A DNA stretch of 64,000 nt from the NCBI RefSeq assembly GCF_007992115.1, contig NZ_BJZQ01000015.1:24399-88398 (forward strand), read 5' to 3'. Below, in pieces: positions 54,946 through 63,281 of the stretch (its first letter is position 1; each line of letters starts with the position of its first letter). The translations under genes and the position numbers were made by a program. A model generated the notes under the pieces. It ran no database searches and had not been told where the DNA came from. It saw only the letters and a program-made list of their open reading frames with translations. The DNA is from Aeromicrobium flavum. GTDB lineage: Bacteria > Actinomycetota > Actinomycetes > Propionibacteriales > Nocardioidaceae.

Positions 54946-56838
54946 TCAGCCGAGCATGGCGGCGCCGAGGCTCTCCTCCGGCACGCCGAGCCCCTCGACC
55001 AGCGTGAGCGTGTGCGGGCGCAGCCGGTCGAGCAGCCCGTTGATCTCCTTGGAGACCGCCTTCGCCCGGGTGTCGCTGATCCGGTTGTGCTCCATGAACC
55101 AGGCCTTGTCGCGCTCGATCACCGTCAGGGCGTAGAGCGAGCACACGTCGCGCAGGAGGTCGGCGGCCTGCTCGTCCTCGCAGCGCGCGATGCCGGCGGT
55201 GAACGCCTCCAGGACGACCCGGTCGATGTGGACCTGGCCGATCTTGACGACGTGGTCCTGGGCCGCGTTGAAGGCCTCGAACGCGGCGCCCTTGTCCTTG
55301 CCGGCACGGCGCAGCCGGCGCGCGGCCGTCTCGATGACGTGCTGCTCGCGGTCCTCGAAGAGGTTCAGCTGCGTGCCGCGGTCGAGCAGGTTGTGCTCGT
55401 CGTCGTTGGACCGCGCGTCGATGAGCCGCTGGATCAGCTGGGCGGCGGCGGTGCGCTCCTTGACCGTGTCGGCCACGGTGCCGGCGGCGAAGCGGACCAT
55501 CCCCACGGGGTCGAGGCCCGTCACCTCCTTGGCGTACGAGGTCAGCAGCTCCTTGGCGACCAGCTGCAGCAGCACCACGTTGTCGCCCTCGAACGTCGTG
55601 AAGACGTCGCTGTCGGCCTTGAGCGTGGTGAGGCGGTTCTCGGCCATGTAGCCGGCGCCGCCGCACGCCTCGCGGCACTCCTGGATCGCGCGCGTGGCGA
55701 ACGACGTGAGAGCCGCCTTGAGGCCGGCCGCGCGCCCCTCGAGCTCGCGCTGGGCGTGGGCGTCGGGGTCGGCCTCGGTCTGCAGCCGGTGCATGCGCGC
55801 GACGAGCTGGTTGTGCGCGAACCGGAACGCGTACGCCTCGGCCAGCAGCGGCAGCAGCCGACGCTGGTGCATCCGGTAGTCCATCAGCACCGTCTCCTCG
55901 CCGGGCCGCCCCTCGAACTGGCGACGCTCGAGCGCGTAGCGCAGCGCGATGCTGAGAGCGACCTCCGCCGCGGCCCGCGCCGAGCCGCCGACGCTGACGC
56001 GACCGCGGATCAGGGTGCCGATCATCGTGAAGAAGCGGGCGTTGCGGCTCTCGATCGGCGAGGAGTAGACGCCGCCCTCGTCGACGTTGCCGTAGCGGTT
56101 CAGCAGGTTGTCGCGGGGGATGCGCACCTGGTCGAACATGAGGCGGCCGTTGTCGACGCCGCCGAGCCCGCCCTTGTACCCGCAGTCGCTCGTGGTGACG
56201 CCCGGCAGGTCGGCCCCGGCCTCGTCGCGGATCGGCACGACGAAGCAGTGCACGCCGTGGTCCTCGCCGAGCGTGATCAGCCGTGCGAACACCGCGGCGA
56301 CCCGCGCGTGCTTGCCGGCCCCGCCGATGTAGTCCTTGCGGGCCGAGGGGGTGGGGGAGTCGATGACGAACTCGCCCGTGGAGGGGTCGTAGGTGGCCGT
56401 GGTCTCGAGGCTCTGGACGTCGCTGCCGTGCCCGGTCTCGGTCATCGCGAAGCAACCGAGCAGGTCGAGGTTGATGAGCGCGGGGATGTACGCCTCGTGG
56501 TGGCGCTCGGTGCCGAGGTTCTCGATGGCGCCGCCGAACAGGCCCCACTGGACGCCGGCCTTGACCATGAGCGACAGGTCGTACTGGGCCAGCATCTCGA
56601 TGCCAGTGACAGCCATGCCCGGATCGCCGGTGCCGCCGTTCTCGGTGCGGAAACCCGCCGCGGGGATGCCCGTCGGCACGAGCTGCTTCATCTGGTCCAG
56701 CACCCGCTCGCGCGCCTCGTCGAGGGTCAGCGAGTGGTCGAACGCCAGGTCGAGCCGGCCCAGCTCCTCCCGGCTCTGCTCGCGCACGTGGCGCCACTTG
56801 CCGTCGATGGACCGTCGAAGTTCCTCACCGAGACTCAT
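54946..56838 (-). CDS. Acyl-CoA dehydrogenase/oxidase, long form
   Basis: A 630-residue flavoprotein with the acyl-CoA oxidase layout. FAMTETGHGSDVQSLETTATYD is the FAD/substrate region, GGLGGVDNGRLMFDQVRIPRDNLLNRYG the central beta-domain, and REACGGAGYMAENRLTTLKADSDVFTTFEGDN contains the catalytic glutamate (in TFEGDN). A 150-residue C-terminal helical extension follows, as in peroxisomal-type oxidases. It should introduce the first double bond in fatty acyl-CoA degradation; whether oxygen or ETF accepts the electrons is not clear. Confidence 0.92.
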   Translation of the reverse strand: MSLGEELRRSIDGKWRHVREQSREELGRLDLAFDHSLTLDEARERVLDQMKQLVPTGIPAAGFRTENGGTGDPGMAVTGIEMLAQYDLSLMVKAGVQWGLFGGAIENLGTERHHEAYIPALINLDLLGCFAMTETGHGSDVQSLETTATYDPSTGEFVIDSPTPSARKDYIGGAGKHARVAAVFARLITLGEDHGVHCFVVPIRDEAGADLPGVTTSDCGYKGGLGGVDNGRLMFDQVRIPRDNLLNRYGNVDEGGVYSSPIESRNARFFTMIGTLIRGRVSVGGSARAAAEVALSIALRYALERRQFEGRPGEETVLMDYRMHQRRLLPLLAEAYAFRFAHNQLVARMHRLQTEADPDAHAQRELEGRAAGLKAALTSFATRAIQECREACGGAGYMAENRLTTLKADSDVFTTFEGDNVVLLQLVAKELLTSYAKEVTGLDPVGMVRFAAGTVADTVKERTAAAQLIQRLIDARSNDDEHNLLDRGTQLNLFEDREQHVIETAARRLRRAGKDKGAAFEAFNAAQDHVVKIGQVHIDRVVLEAFTAGIARCEDEQAADLLRDVCSLYALTVIERDKAWFMEHNRISDTRAKAVSKEINGLLDRLRPHTLTLVEGLGVPEESLGAAMLG

Positions 56839-56844
56839 GGGGAA

Positions 56845-56850
56845 AGGCTA
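56845..56850 (-). promoter_or_regulatory. Leaderless-type -10 box for the acyl-CoA oxidase
   Basis: TAGCCT on the minus strand is six bases before the ATG at 56838. Confidence 0.6.
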
Positions 56851-56892
56851 GTGGCGGGGGCCCGAGGCGACATCCCGAAGCCGGGAGCCTGC

Positions 56893-56898
56893 TAGCGT
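56893..56898 (+). promoter_or_regulatory. Candidate -10 box upstream of riboswitch 1
   Basis: TAGCGT lies where a transcript would start about 10-15 bases before the riboswitch aptamer. Confidence 0.45.
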
Positions 56899-56911
56899 GC
56901 TCGCCACAACC

Positions 56912-57030
56912 ACACACACTTCCGCAGTGTCAGGGGAAGTCCGGTGAGAATCCGGCGCTGACCCGCAACCGTGAGACCGCCCTTCGGGGTGGCGAGCCGG
57001 AGCACCTGCCTGACGGAGCCGACCACACGC
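56912..57030 (+). promoter_or_regulatory. Cobalamin riboswitch 1
   Basis: The conserved core is clear: AGGGGAAGTCCGGTGAGAAT at 56932, then CCCGCAACCGTGA at 56962, then the B12 box AGCCGGAGCACCTGCC at 56995-57010 (consensus AGYCMGgAgaCCkGCC). A C-rich hairpin arm (GACCGCCCTTCGGGGT) fits the variable stem before the B12 box. It lies 78 bases before the secreted toroid gene. High cobalamin should shut that gene off. Confidence 0.93.
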
Positions 57031-57076
57031 TGTCGAGGAACGCAGCGGGCGGAGTCGAGACCTTGTCGTCCCGACC

Positions 57077-57102
57077 CCTTCCCGTCCTGTGCAGCGGGAA
57101 GG
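57077..57102 (+). promoter_or_regulatory. Ribosome-site-sequestering hairpin of riboswitch 1
   Basis: CCTTCCCG pairs perfectly with CGGGAAGG across a 10-base loop. The right arm contains the AAGG of the ribosome site, six bases before the ATG at 57108. This is a translation-blocking expression platform for the riboswitch. Confidence 0.75.
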
Positions 57103-57107
57103 AAATC

Positions 57108-58649
57108 ATGAAGTCACCCCTGCGCCAGCGCGCCCTCGCAGGTCTCGCTGCCGGAGCCGTCGCCCTGTCGACGGCCGTCGCCATCACCCCCGCCGCGTCC
57201 GCGGCACCCACCCCCGGCACCGTCGCCGCCGGGCAGTGGCTGTCCGCCCAGCTGACGAACGGCGTCGTCCACAACGACGCGTGGGGCTCCGACGACCTCG
57301 GGCTGTCGCTCGACGTCCTCGGCGCCCTGCGCGAGCTCGGCGTGCAGCCGCAGGTCCGGCAGCAGGTCCTCGCCACGGTCTCCGCGCGGGTCGACGAGTA
57401 CGTCGAGTTCACGTCGGAGGGCGTCACCACCTTCTACCCCGGATCGGGCGGCAAGCTGGCGATCGCGGTGGACACGGCCGGCGCCGACCCGCACGCCGTC
57501 GGTCCGCGGAAGCGCGACCTGGTCGCCGACATCGAGGCGGTCACCGACGACGCCACCGGCGAGTCCAGCGACACCTACGGGCTGTTCGGCCAGACCTTCG
57601 CCACGCGCGGCCTGATCGCGGGCGGCAGCCGGGAGGCCGCCAGGTCGGTCGCCTTCGTCGCCGCGCAGCAGTGCGCGAACGGCTCGTTCCGCCAGAACCT
57701 GACGGCGGACTGCCCCGACGTGCCGGAGATCGACACGACCGCCGCCGCGCTGCAGACGCTCGCCGAGGCGCGCGCCGCCGGGATCGCGGTCGACTCCTCG
57801 GCGATCGAGCGGGCGGGCGCGGCCATCGCCGCGGCCCAGGCCGCCGACGGCTCGTTCGTCGGCAACGGCGTGCCGAACACCAACTCCACCGGTCTCGCCG
57901 CCGTCGCGCTGAGCCGGGCGGGGCGCACGGACGCCGCGAGGAAGGCCGCCGCGTGGGTGGCCCGCCACCAGGTGACGGCGGCGACGGGCGGCAGGCTCGC
58001 GTCCCAGGTCGGCGCCATCGCCTACGACCGGGCCGCGCTGGAGGCCGGTGCCGCCGACGGGATCGAGTCCGCGATGCGGGACCAGTGGCTGCGGGCCTCG
58101 ACGCAGGCCGCCCCCGCCCTGGCGCTCCTGACGACGGGCCGCGCGACGGCCACGGCGCCCCCGCGCGTGGCGGCCGGCCGCACGTTCAGGGTCACGGCCT
58201 CGGGCCTCGCCCCGGGGTGGAAGGTCACGGCGCGCGTCGCCGGCGGGTCGACCGCCAGCGCGCTCGTCCCGGCGTCCGGACGGGTCGCCGTCACGCTGAA
58301 GGCGCCCCGCGGCACCGCGCGACGTGCGGTCACGGTCGCCGACGCGACGGGACGCACTGTCGCCACCTCGAGCGTGCGGGTGCTCGCGGCCAAGCGGTTC
58401 GCCGTCGCCAAGGCGAAGAAGAAGGTGAAGCGCAACAAGGCGCAGCGGATCGTCGTGCGCGGCCTCGTCGCCGGCGAGCCGGTCCGCGTCCAGTACCGCG
58501 GCAAGACCGTGAAGCGGGGCGTCGCGTCCGCGAAGGGCACGTACACGCACCGTTTCAAGGTCGGGCGCACGACGGGCACGGTCAGGGTCGTCGTCCGTGG
58601 TGCCTACGGCAACCGCCTCGGCAAGACGGCCTTCAAGGTCGTCAGGTGA
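57108..58649 (+). CDS. Secreted alpha/alpha-toroid protein, transcobalamin alpha-domain-like
   Basis: A 513-residue exported protein. The signal peptide covers residues 1-31 (cut near ASA). Residues 38-345 consist of helix pairs of the prenyltransferase/terpene-cyclase toroid: AAGQWLSAQLTNG, EIDTTAAALQTLAEA at about 206 and AADGSF followed by NSTGLAAVALSRAG at about 245-270. The D-T-A-A-A-L pattern is also typical of the alpha6/alpha6 barrel of intrinsic factor and transcobalamin. Two Ig-like segments and a very basic tail (350-513) follow, with no membrane anchor. Control by a cobalamin riboswitch and coupling (GTGA) to a DUF4430-like protein suggest B12 or corrinoid binding outside the cell. 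That function is inferred. Confidence 0.85.
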   Translation: MKSPLRQRALAGLAAGAVALSTAVAITPAASAAPTPGTVAAGQWLSAQLTNGVVHNDAWGSDDLGLSLDVLGALRELGVQPQVRQQVLATVSARVDEYVEFTSEGVTTFYPGSGGKLAIAVDTAGADPHAVGPRKRDLVADIEAVTDDATGESSDTYGLFGQTFATRGLIAGGSREAARSVAFVAAQQCANGSFRQNLTADCPDVPEIDTTAAALQTLAEARAAGIAVDSSAIERAGAAIAAAQAADGSFVGNGVPNTNSTGLAAVALSRAGRTDAARKAAAWVARHQVTAATGGRLASQVGAIAYDRAALEAGAADGIESAMRDQWLRASTQAAPALALLTTGRATATAPPRVAAGRTFRVTASGLAPGWKVTARVAGGSTASALVPASGRVAVTLKAPRGTARRAVTVADATGRTVATSSVRVLAAKRFAVAKAKKKVKRNKAQRIVVRGLVAGEPVRVQYRGKTVKRGVASAKGTYTHRFKVGRTTGTVRVVVRGAYGNRLGKTAFKVVR

Positions 58650-59503
58650 GGCTGCGCCTCGTCCGCGCGCTGGCGGCGGTCCTCCTCGGGACCGCCGCCG
58701 GCGTGGTCGGCGCCACCGCGCCGGCGCACGCCGCCGCGTGTGCCGCGGGCACCGGTGTCACGGTCGTGGTCGGCTCCTCCGTCGGCTGCGACGCCGACGG
58801 CGGTGGGCGCGCCGCGGACAACTTCGCCGCCGCGGGACACAGCCTGAAGTACGCGTCGCGTGCGCCGGGCTTCGTCTGCCGGGTCGACGGCGCACCCGCC
58901 TCCGACCCGTGCGTCGACGCCGCACCCGCCGACGCCTACTGGGGACTGTTCTGGGCCGACGGGAAGTCAGGCTCGTGGGTGTACTCCAGCCTCGGGGTCA
59001 CGGCGCTCAAGGTCCCGACGGGCGGCGCGGTCGCGTTCGTCTTCCAGGACTCCTCGTCGAAGCGGTTCCCGTCGGTGAAGCCGCCCGTCGCCGTGCCGGC
59101 GGCAGCCGCCCCGACCGCTGGGTCGAGCGATGCCGGCACGGGGACGCGGGACCGCACGAAGGGGTCGAAGGACTCGCCCTCGAAGTCCTCGGGAGCGAGG
59201 GAGGAGCCGGCGGCCGGTGGTGCTGCGGTCCCGGCGCCGACCTCACCGTCGGCGGCAGCGACGACCGCCCCCATGGCGACGCCGTCCACCCCGGCGACCC
59301 CGGCGACCCCGTCGGCCACGGCCACACCGGCCGCCGGCGACGCCGCCCGGGCGGCGGGAGGATCCGCCGAGTCCGTGCGCCCGCTCGGCGCCGAGGCCGA
59401 GGAGTCGGGCACCTCGCCGGCGGCACTCGTGGCCGCCGGGGTGGTCGTCGCGCTGCTCGCCGCGGGCGGAGGGATCGTCTGGCGCCGACGCAGGGGAGTC
59501 TGA
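58646..59503 (+). CDS. Membrane-anchored DUF4430-like protein, transcobalamin beta-domain-like (copy 1)
   Basis: A 285-residue protein starting at the GTG that overlaps the previous stop. It has a signal peptide (residues 1-28) and a domain of about 105 residues with VCRVDGAPASDPC, YWGLFWADGKSGSWVY and a closing VPTGGAVAFVF. DUF4430 domains have this YW-x-N/DG-x-G-x-GD pattern and form the C-terminal domain of intrinsic factor and transcobalamin. A 115-residue Ala/Ser/Thr/Pro-rich spacer leads to a C-terminal membrane helix (about 257-278) and RRRRGV, so the domain is displayed outside on a stalk. It is paralogous to the protein at 63278. Confidence 0.85.
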   Translation: MRLRLVRALAAVLLGTAAGVVGATAPAHAAACAAGTGVTVVVGSSVGCDADGGGRAADNFAAAGHSLKYASRAPGFVCRVDGAPASDPCVDAAPADAYWGLFWADGKSGSWVYSSLGVTALKVPTGGAVAFVFQDSSSKRFPSVKPPVAVPAAAAPTAGSSDAGTGTRDRTKGSKDSPSKSSGAREEPAAGGAAVPAPTSPSAAATTAPMATPSTPATPATPSATATPAAGDAARAAGGSAESVRPLGAEAEESGTSPAALVAAGVVVALLAAGGGIVWRRRRGV

Positions 59504-59518
59504 GCCCGTGGTGAGGGA

Positions 59519-59524
59519 TAGACT
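59519..59524 (+). promoter_or_regulatory. Candidate -10 box upstream of riboswitch 2
   Basis: TAGACT places transcription start just ahead of the second riboswitch, so the transporter operon can be transcribed independently of the toroid operon. Confidence 0.45.
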
Positions 59525-59534
59525 CAGCCCCGTT

Positions 59535-59645
59535 GGACCACTGTCCGGCGCAGGGGAAACCGGTGTGAATCCGGTGCTGTGCCGCAACCGTGAGCTCCGT
59601 GGCGCCCCGGCGCGCGGAGCGAGTCGGGAACCCGCGCCGGACCGC
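59535..59645 (+). promoter_or_regulatory. Cobalamin riboswitch 2
   Basis: AGGGGAAACCGGTGTGAAT at 59552, GCCGCAACCGTGAG at 59581 and the B12 box AGTCGGGAACCCGCGCC at 59622-59638 give the full conserved core. The sequence just past the B12 box (CCACATGTTGTCGAGCAACG) strongly resembles that of riboswitch 1 (CCACACGCTGTCGAGGAACG), which suggests a duplicated unit. Confidence 0.93.
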
Positions 59646-59699
59646 CACCACATGTTGTCGAGCAACGACCGGTGGGCGATCGCCCCTCGGGGTCCTCGC

Positions 59700-59722
59700 C
59701 CCCGTGACGCGGGGAAGGGGAG
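59700..59722 (+). promoter_or_regulatory. Expression-platform hairpin of riboswitch 2
   Basis: CCCCG-TGACG-CGGGG abuts the ribosome site AAGGGGAG (59715-59722), four bases before the ATG. AGGGG of that site can also pair with CCCCT at 59683-59687. Either fold could hide the ribosome site. The exact switch is inferred. Confidence 0.55.
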
Positions 59723-59725
59723 CAG

Positions 59726-60871
59726 ATGAGCACGCTCGCCGATCCCGTCTCCCCCTCGGCCGCTCCCGCGCCGGGCCGGCTCCGCCGTGAGCTGCACCCG
59801 GGCGCCTGGTGGCTGTGGGCGCTCGGCCTGGCGGCCGGGGCGTCGTTCACGCTCAACCCCGTGCTGCTGGTCGTGCTCGTGGCGATCGCCGGTCTCGTCG
59901 TGGCCGCGTGTCGCGGTGACGCGCCGTGGGCGCTGTCGTTCCGGTACTACCTGTACTTCGGGCTGCTCATCGTCGTGATGCGGGTCGTGTTCCGGATCCT
60001 GCTCGGCGGCGGGTCGGCGCCCGGCGACCCCGTGCTGTTCCACCTGCCCGAGATCCCCCTGCCGGAGGTCGCGCGAGGCATCCAGCTGCTGGGCGACGTC
60101 ACGGTCACCGAGGTGCTGGTCGGCCTCTACGACGGCATGCGGTTGGCGGCCCTGGTCATCTGCATCGGCGCCGCCAACTCGCTGGCCAACCCCAAGCGGC
60201 TGCTGGCCTCGGCGCCGCCCGCGCTCTACGAGGTCGGAGCGGCGCTGGTCGTGGCCGTCTCCGTGTTCCCCCAGCTGGCCGAGAGCGTCCGGCGGGTCAA
60301 CCGGGCCCGCCGGCTGCGCGGCGACGCCAGCCGCGGCACCGGCGCGATGCACCGCGTGGTGATCCCCGTGCTCGAGGACGCGCTCGACCGGTCGATGACC
60401 CTCGCCGCCGGGATGGACGCCCGCGGCTACGGCCGTTCGGGCACCGCCTCGCCCCGCGAGCGCTTCGTCACCGGTGCCCTGATGCTGATCGGCCTGTTCG
60501 GGCTGAGCGTCGGCACGTACGGCTACCTCGACGGCACCGCGCCGAAGGTGCTGTCCTACCCGATGCTCGCGCTGGGCCTCGTCTTCGCGGTGCTGGCGCT
60601 GCGCTCCGCGGGCCGCCGCGTGCAGCGCACGCGCTACCGCCCGCAGCGCTGGCTCCGGGCCGAGTACCTCACCGCCGGATCGGGCCTCGCCGTCGCGGTG
60701 GGCCTCAAGCTGCTCTCCACCCAGCAGGTCGCGGTGCTCTACCCGGACGTGCCGGGGTGGCCGCCGATCAGCGTGCTGTCGCTGCTCGTCGTCGCGATCG
60801 CCGTCCTTCCGGTCTTCGTCGCCCCCCAGGCGCCCTCGGCCCACGACCAGGTCGGAGGTGACGCAGCGTGA
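59726..60871 (+). CDS. ecfT: ECF transporter transmembrane (T) component
   Basis: A 381-residue CbiQ/EcfT-family protein with about seven to eight membrane helices, longer than simple EcfT (about 260) because of a C-terminal set of helices. The coupling motif AAGMDARGYGR near residue 235 contacts the ATPases. It links the ATPase pair to the vitamin-binding S protein. The stop overlaps the ATPase GTG start. Confidence 0.9.
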   Translation: MSTLADPVSPSAAPAPGRLRRELHPGAWWLWALGLAAGASFTLNPVLLVVLVAIAGLVVAACRGDAPWALSFRYYLYFGLLIVVMRVVFRILLGGGSAPGDPVLFHLPEIPLPEVARGIQLLGDVTVTEVLVGLYDGMRLAALVICIGAANSLANPKRLLASAPPALYEVGAALVVAVSVFPQLAESVRRVNRARRLRGDASRGTGAMHRVVIPVLEDALDRSMTLAAGMDARGYGRSGTASPRERFVTGALMLIGLFGLSVGTYGYLDGTAPKVLSYPMLALGLVFAVLALRSAGRRVQRTRYRPQRWLRAEYLTAGSGLAVAVGLKLLSTQQVAVLYPDVPGWPPISVLSLLVVAIAVLPVFVAPQAPSAHDQVGGDAA

Positions 60872-62469
60872 TCGCCTTCGATGAGGTGACGTTCTGGTAC
60901 GACGGCGCCGCCCGGCCCACTCTCGCCGGGGTCGACCTCTCCATCGACGAGGGTGAGCTGGTGCTGGTGTCCGGCCGCACCGGATCAGGCAAGTCCACGC
61001 TGCTCGGCATGCTCAACGGGCTCGTCCCGCACTTCACCGGCGGCACCCTCGCGGGCGACGTGCGCATCGACGGCGCCTCGATCGTCGCGCGGCCGCCGCG
61101 CGAGTTGGCGCACCTGGTGGGCTACGTCGCCCAGGACCCGCTCTCGGGCTTCGTCGCGGACGTCGTCGAGGAGGAACTGGCCTACGGGATGGAGCACCTC
61201 GGCCTCGACCCGCAGACGATGCGCCGTCGGGTTGAGGAGACCCTCGACCTGCTCGGCATCGCCGACCTGCGCCGCCGCTCGGTCCGCTCCCTCTCGGGAG
61301 GCCAGCAGCAGCGCGTCGCGATCGGCTCGGTGCTGACGATGCACCCGCGGGTCCTCGTGCTCGACGAGCCCACCTCGGCGCTCGACCCGACGGCGGCCGA
61401 GGACGTCCTGGCGACGATCGCCCGGCTCGTGGACGACCTCGCCCTCACCGTCGTGGTGGCCGAGCACCGCATGGAGCGCGTCGTGCCCTTCGCCGATCGG
61501 CTGGCGCTGGTCGAGGACGGCCGGGTGCGCATCGGCGACCCCGCCGACCTGCTCGTCGACTCGCCCGTCGCCCCACCGCTCGTGCACCTCGGCCGCCTCG
61601 TCGGCTGGACGCCGTTGCCGCTCTCGGTGCGGGAGGCGCGCCGCCGGGTCAAGCCGCTCGCCTCGCGGCTGGGACTCCCGCCGGCCCCGGCCGCACCGCG
61701 CCGACCCGCGGCGCTGGAGGCACGGGGGATCACGGTCCGCTACGGCTCCTTCACGGCGGTCGACGGGGTCGACCTCAGCGTCGGGCACGGCGAGGTCGTC
61801 GCCCTCATGGGACGCAACGGCTCCGGCAAGAGCTCGCTGCTGTGGGCGGTGCAGGGCACGGGCGACCGCACCACCGGGGTCGTCGACGTCGACGGCGTCG
61901 ACCCGGGCGACGTCCGCCCGGCCGAGGCGCGGATGCTCGTGGGCCTGGTGCCCCAGACCGCGGCCGACCTGCTGTATCTCGAGACCGTCGACCGCGAGTG
62001 CGCCGCCGCCGACGACCAGTCGGGGGTCGCGCGGGGCACCTGTCGTGCGCTGCTCGAGCGGCTGGCCCCGGCGATCCCCGGTGGCCGTCACCCGCGCGAC
62101 CTGTCCGAGGGCCAGAAGCTGGCGCTCGTCCTGGCCGTCGTCCTGACGGCGCAGCCGGCCGTCGTGGCGCTCGACGAGCCCACGCGCGGCCTCGACTACC
62201 CGGGCAAGGCGGCGCTGGCGCAGATCCTGCACGACCTGGCCGCCGACGGCCGCGGCGTCGTCGTCTCGAGTCATGACGTCGAGTTCGTCGCCGCCGTGGC
62301 CGACACGGTGGTCGTCCTCGCCGAGGGCGAGGTCGTCTCGTCCGGGCCCGTGCGCACGGTGTTGGCCGAGTCGCCGGCGTTCGCCCCGCAGGTCTCGAAG
62401 GTGCTCGGCCCCGACTGGCTCACCGTCGACGAGGTGGCGGCCGCGTTGCCCGCGGAGGTCGTGCGATGA
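60868..62469 (+). CDS. ecfA: ECF transporter fused ATPase (A-A')
   Basis: A 533-residue protein carrying both ATPase domains in one chain. The first has Walker A SGRTGSGKSTLL, signature [12 protein letters not shown] and Walker B VLVLDEPTSALD. The second has MGRNGSGKSSLL, LSEGQKLALVLA and VVALDEPTRGLD. Both look intact, so ATP hydrolysis at two sites is expected. Fusion of A and A' fits a dedicated vitamin importer rather than a shared energising module. Confidence 0.95.
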   Translation: MIAFDEVTFWYDGAARPTLAGVDLSIDEGELVLVSGRTGSGKSTLLGMLNGLVPHFTGGTLAGDVRIDGASIVARPPRELAHLVGYVAQDPLSGFVADVVEEELAYGMEHLGLDPQTMRRRVEETLDLLGIADLRRRSVRSLSGGQQQRVAIGSVLTMHPRVLVLDEPTSALDPTAAEDVLATIARLVDDLALTVVVAEHRMERVVPFADRLALVEDGRVRIGDPADLLVDSPVAPPLVHLGRLVGWTPLPLSVREARRRVKPLASRLGLPPAPAAPRRPAALEARGITVRYGSFTAVDGVDLSVGHGEVVALMGRNGSGKSSLLWAVQGTGDRTTGVVDVDGVDPGDVRPAEARMLVGLVPQTAADLLYLETVDRECAAADDQSGVARGTCRALLERLAPAIPGGRHPRDLSEGQKLALVLAVVLTAQPAVVALDEPTRGLDYPGKAALAQILHDLAADGRGVVVSSHDVEFVAAVADTVVVLAEGEVVSSGPVRTVLAESPAFAPQVSKVLGPDWLTVDEVAAALPAEVVR

Positions 62470-63281
62470 GCGCGTCGCGCACTCCGGTGGCCGTCCCGGT
62501 CACCCTGCGCTCGGCCCTGGTGCTGGCCGCGGCCAGCGTCGCGGGCCTCGTCATGCTGCTGTGGCCGCTGATCATCGCGCCGGCGCCGGGGGAGTCGCGG
62601 GTCGACCAGCCGTTCATCTTCATGGCTCTCATGCCCGTGGTGGTGCTCGTGGTCGTGGCCGAGCTGTCCGAGGGCGGTCTCGACTCCAAGGCGCTGGCGA
62701 TGCTCGGCGTGCTGAGCGCGATCAACGCCGCCGTCCGGCCGCTCGGGGCGGGCGTCGCCGGCGTCGAGCTCGTCTTCTTCCTGCTGATCCTCGGCGGGCG
62801 GGTGTTCGGCGCCGGGTTCGGCTTCGTGCTGGGGTGCATGAGCCTGTTCGCCTCGGCGCTGCTGACCTCCGGCGTGGGGCCGTGGCTGCCGTTCCAGATG
62901 CTGTGCGCCGCGTGGGTGGGGATGGGCGCCGGTCTGCTGCCGCGTCGCGTCGGTGGCCGTGCCGAGATCGCCATGCTGGTCGGCTACACGATCGTCGCGG
63001 CCTACGCGTACGGCCTGCTGATGAACCTGTCGTCGTGGCCGTTCACGCTGGGCATCGCGATCCCCGGCGCGGAGGACTCGCTGTCGATGGTGCCCGGCGA
63101 CCCCGTGCTCGACAACCTCCAGCGCTTCCTCGTCTTCACCCTCCTGACCTCGTTCTGGGGCTGGGACCTGGGGCGCGCGATCACGAACGTGCTGTTGATC
63201 GTGACGCTCGGTCCGGCCGTCCTGGCCACCCTCAGGCGCGCCGCCCGGCGCGCCCGCTATCTCCCGAAGGAGCCTTCATGA
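62466..63281 (+). CDS. cbrT: ECF transporter substrate-binding (S) component, probably for cobalamin
   Basis: A 271-residue integral membrane protein with about six helices, somewhat longer than typical S components (about 180-220). Segments such as LGVLSAINAAVRPLGAG and GGRVFGAGFGFVLGCMSLFASALL resemble the ECF S-component family that includes the B12-specific CbrT. Placement under a cobalamin riboswitch argues for B12 or a corrinoid precursor. The gene name is given on that basis. It overlaps the ATPase gene and the next gene by ATGA. Confidence 0.8.
   Translation: MSASRTPVAVPVTLRSALVLAAASVAGLVMLLWPLIIAPAPGESRVDQPFIFMALMPVVVLVVVAELSEGGLDSKALAMLGVLSAINAAVRPLGAGVAGVELVFFLLILGGRVFGAGFGFVLGCMSLFASALLTSGVGPWLPFQMLCAAWVGMGAGLLPRRVGGRAEIAMLVGYTIVAAYAYGLLMNLSSWPFTLGIAIPGAEDSLSMVPGDPVLDNLQRFLVFTLLTSFWGWDLGRAITNVLLIVTLGPAVLATLRRAARRARYLPKEPS

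Noticed and set aside
57108..58649. True prenyltransferase or squalene cyclase
   Set aside because: It is exported, lacks the Asp-rich cyclase acid motif, and is controlled by a cobalamin riboswitch.
59243..60844. A long minus-strand frame across riboswitch 2 and ecfT
   Set aside because: It would overlap the riboswitch and an intact transporter gene, and its sequence is Arg/Asp/His-rich without any motif.
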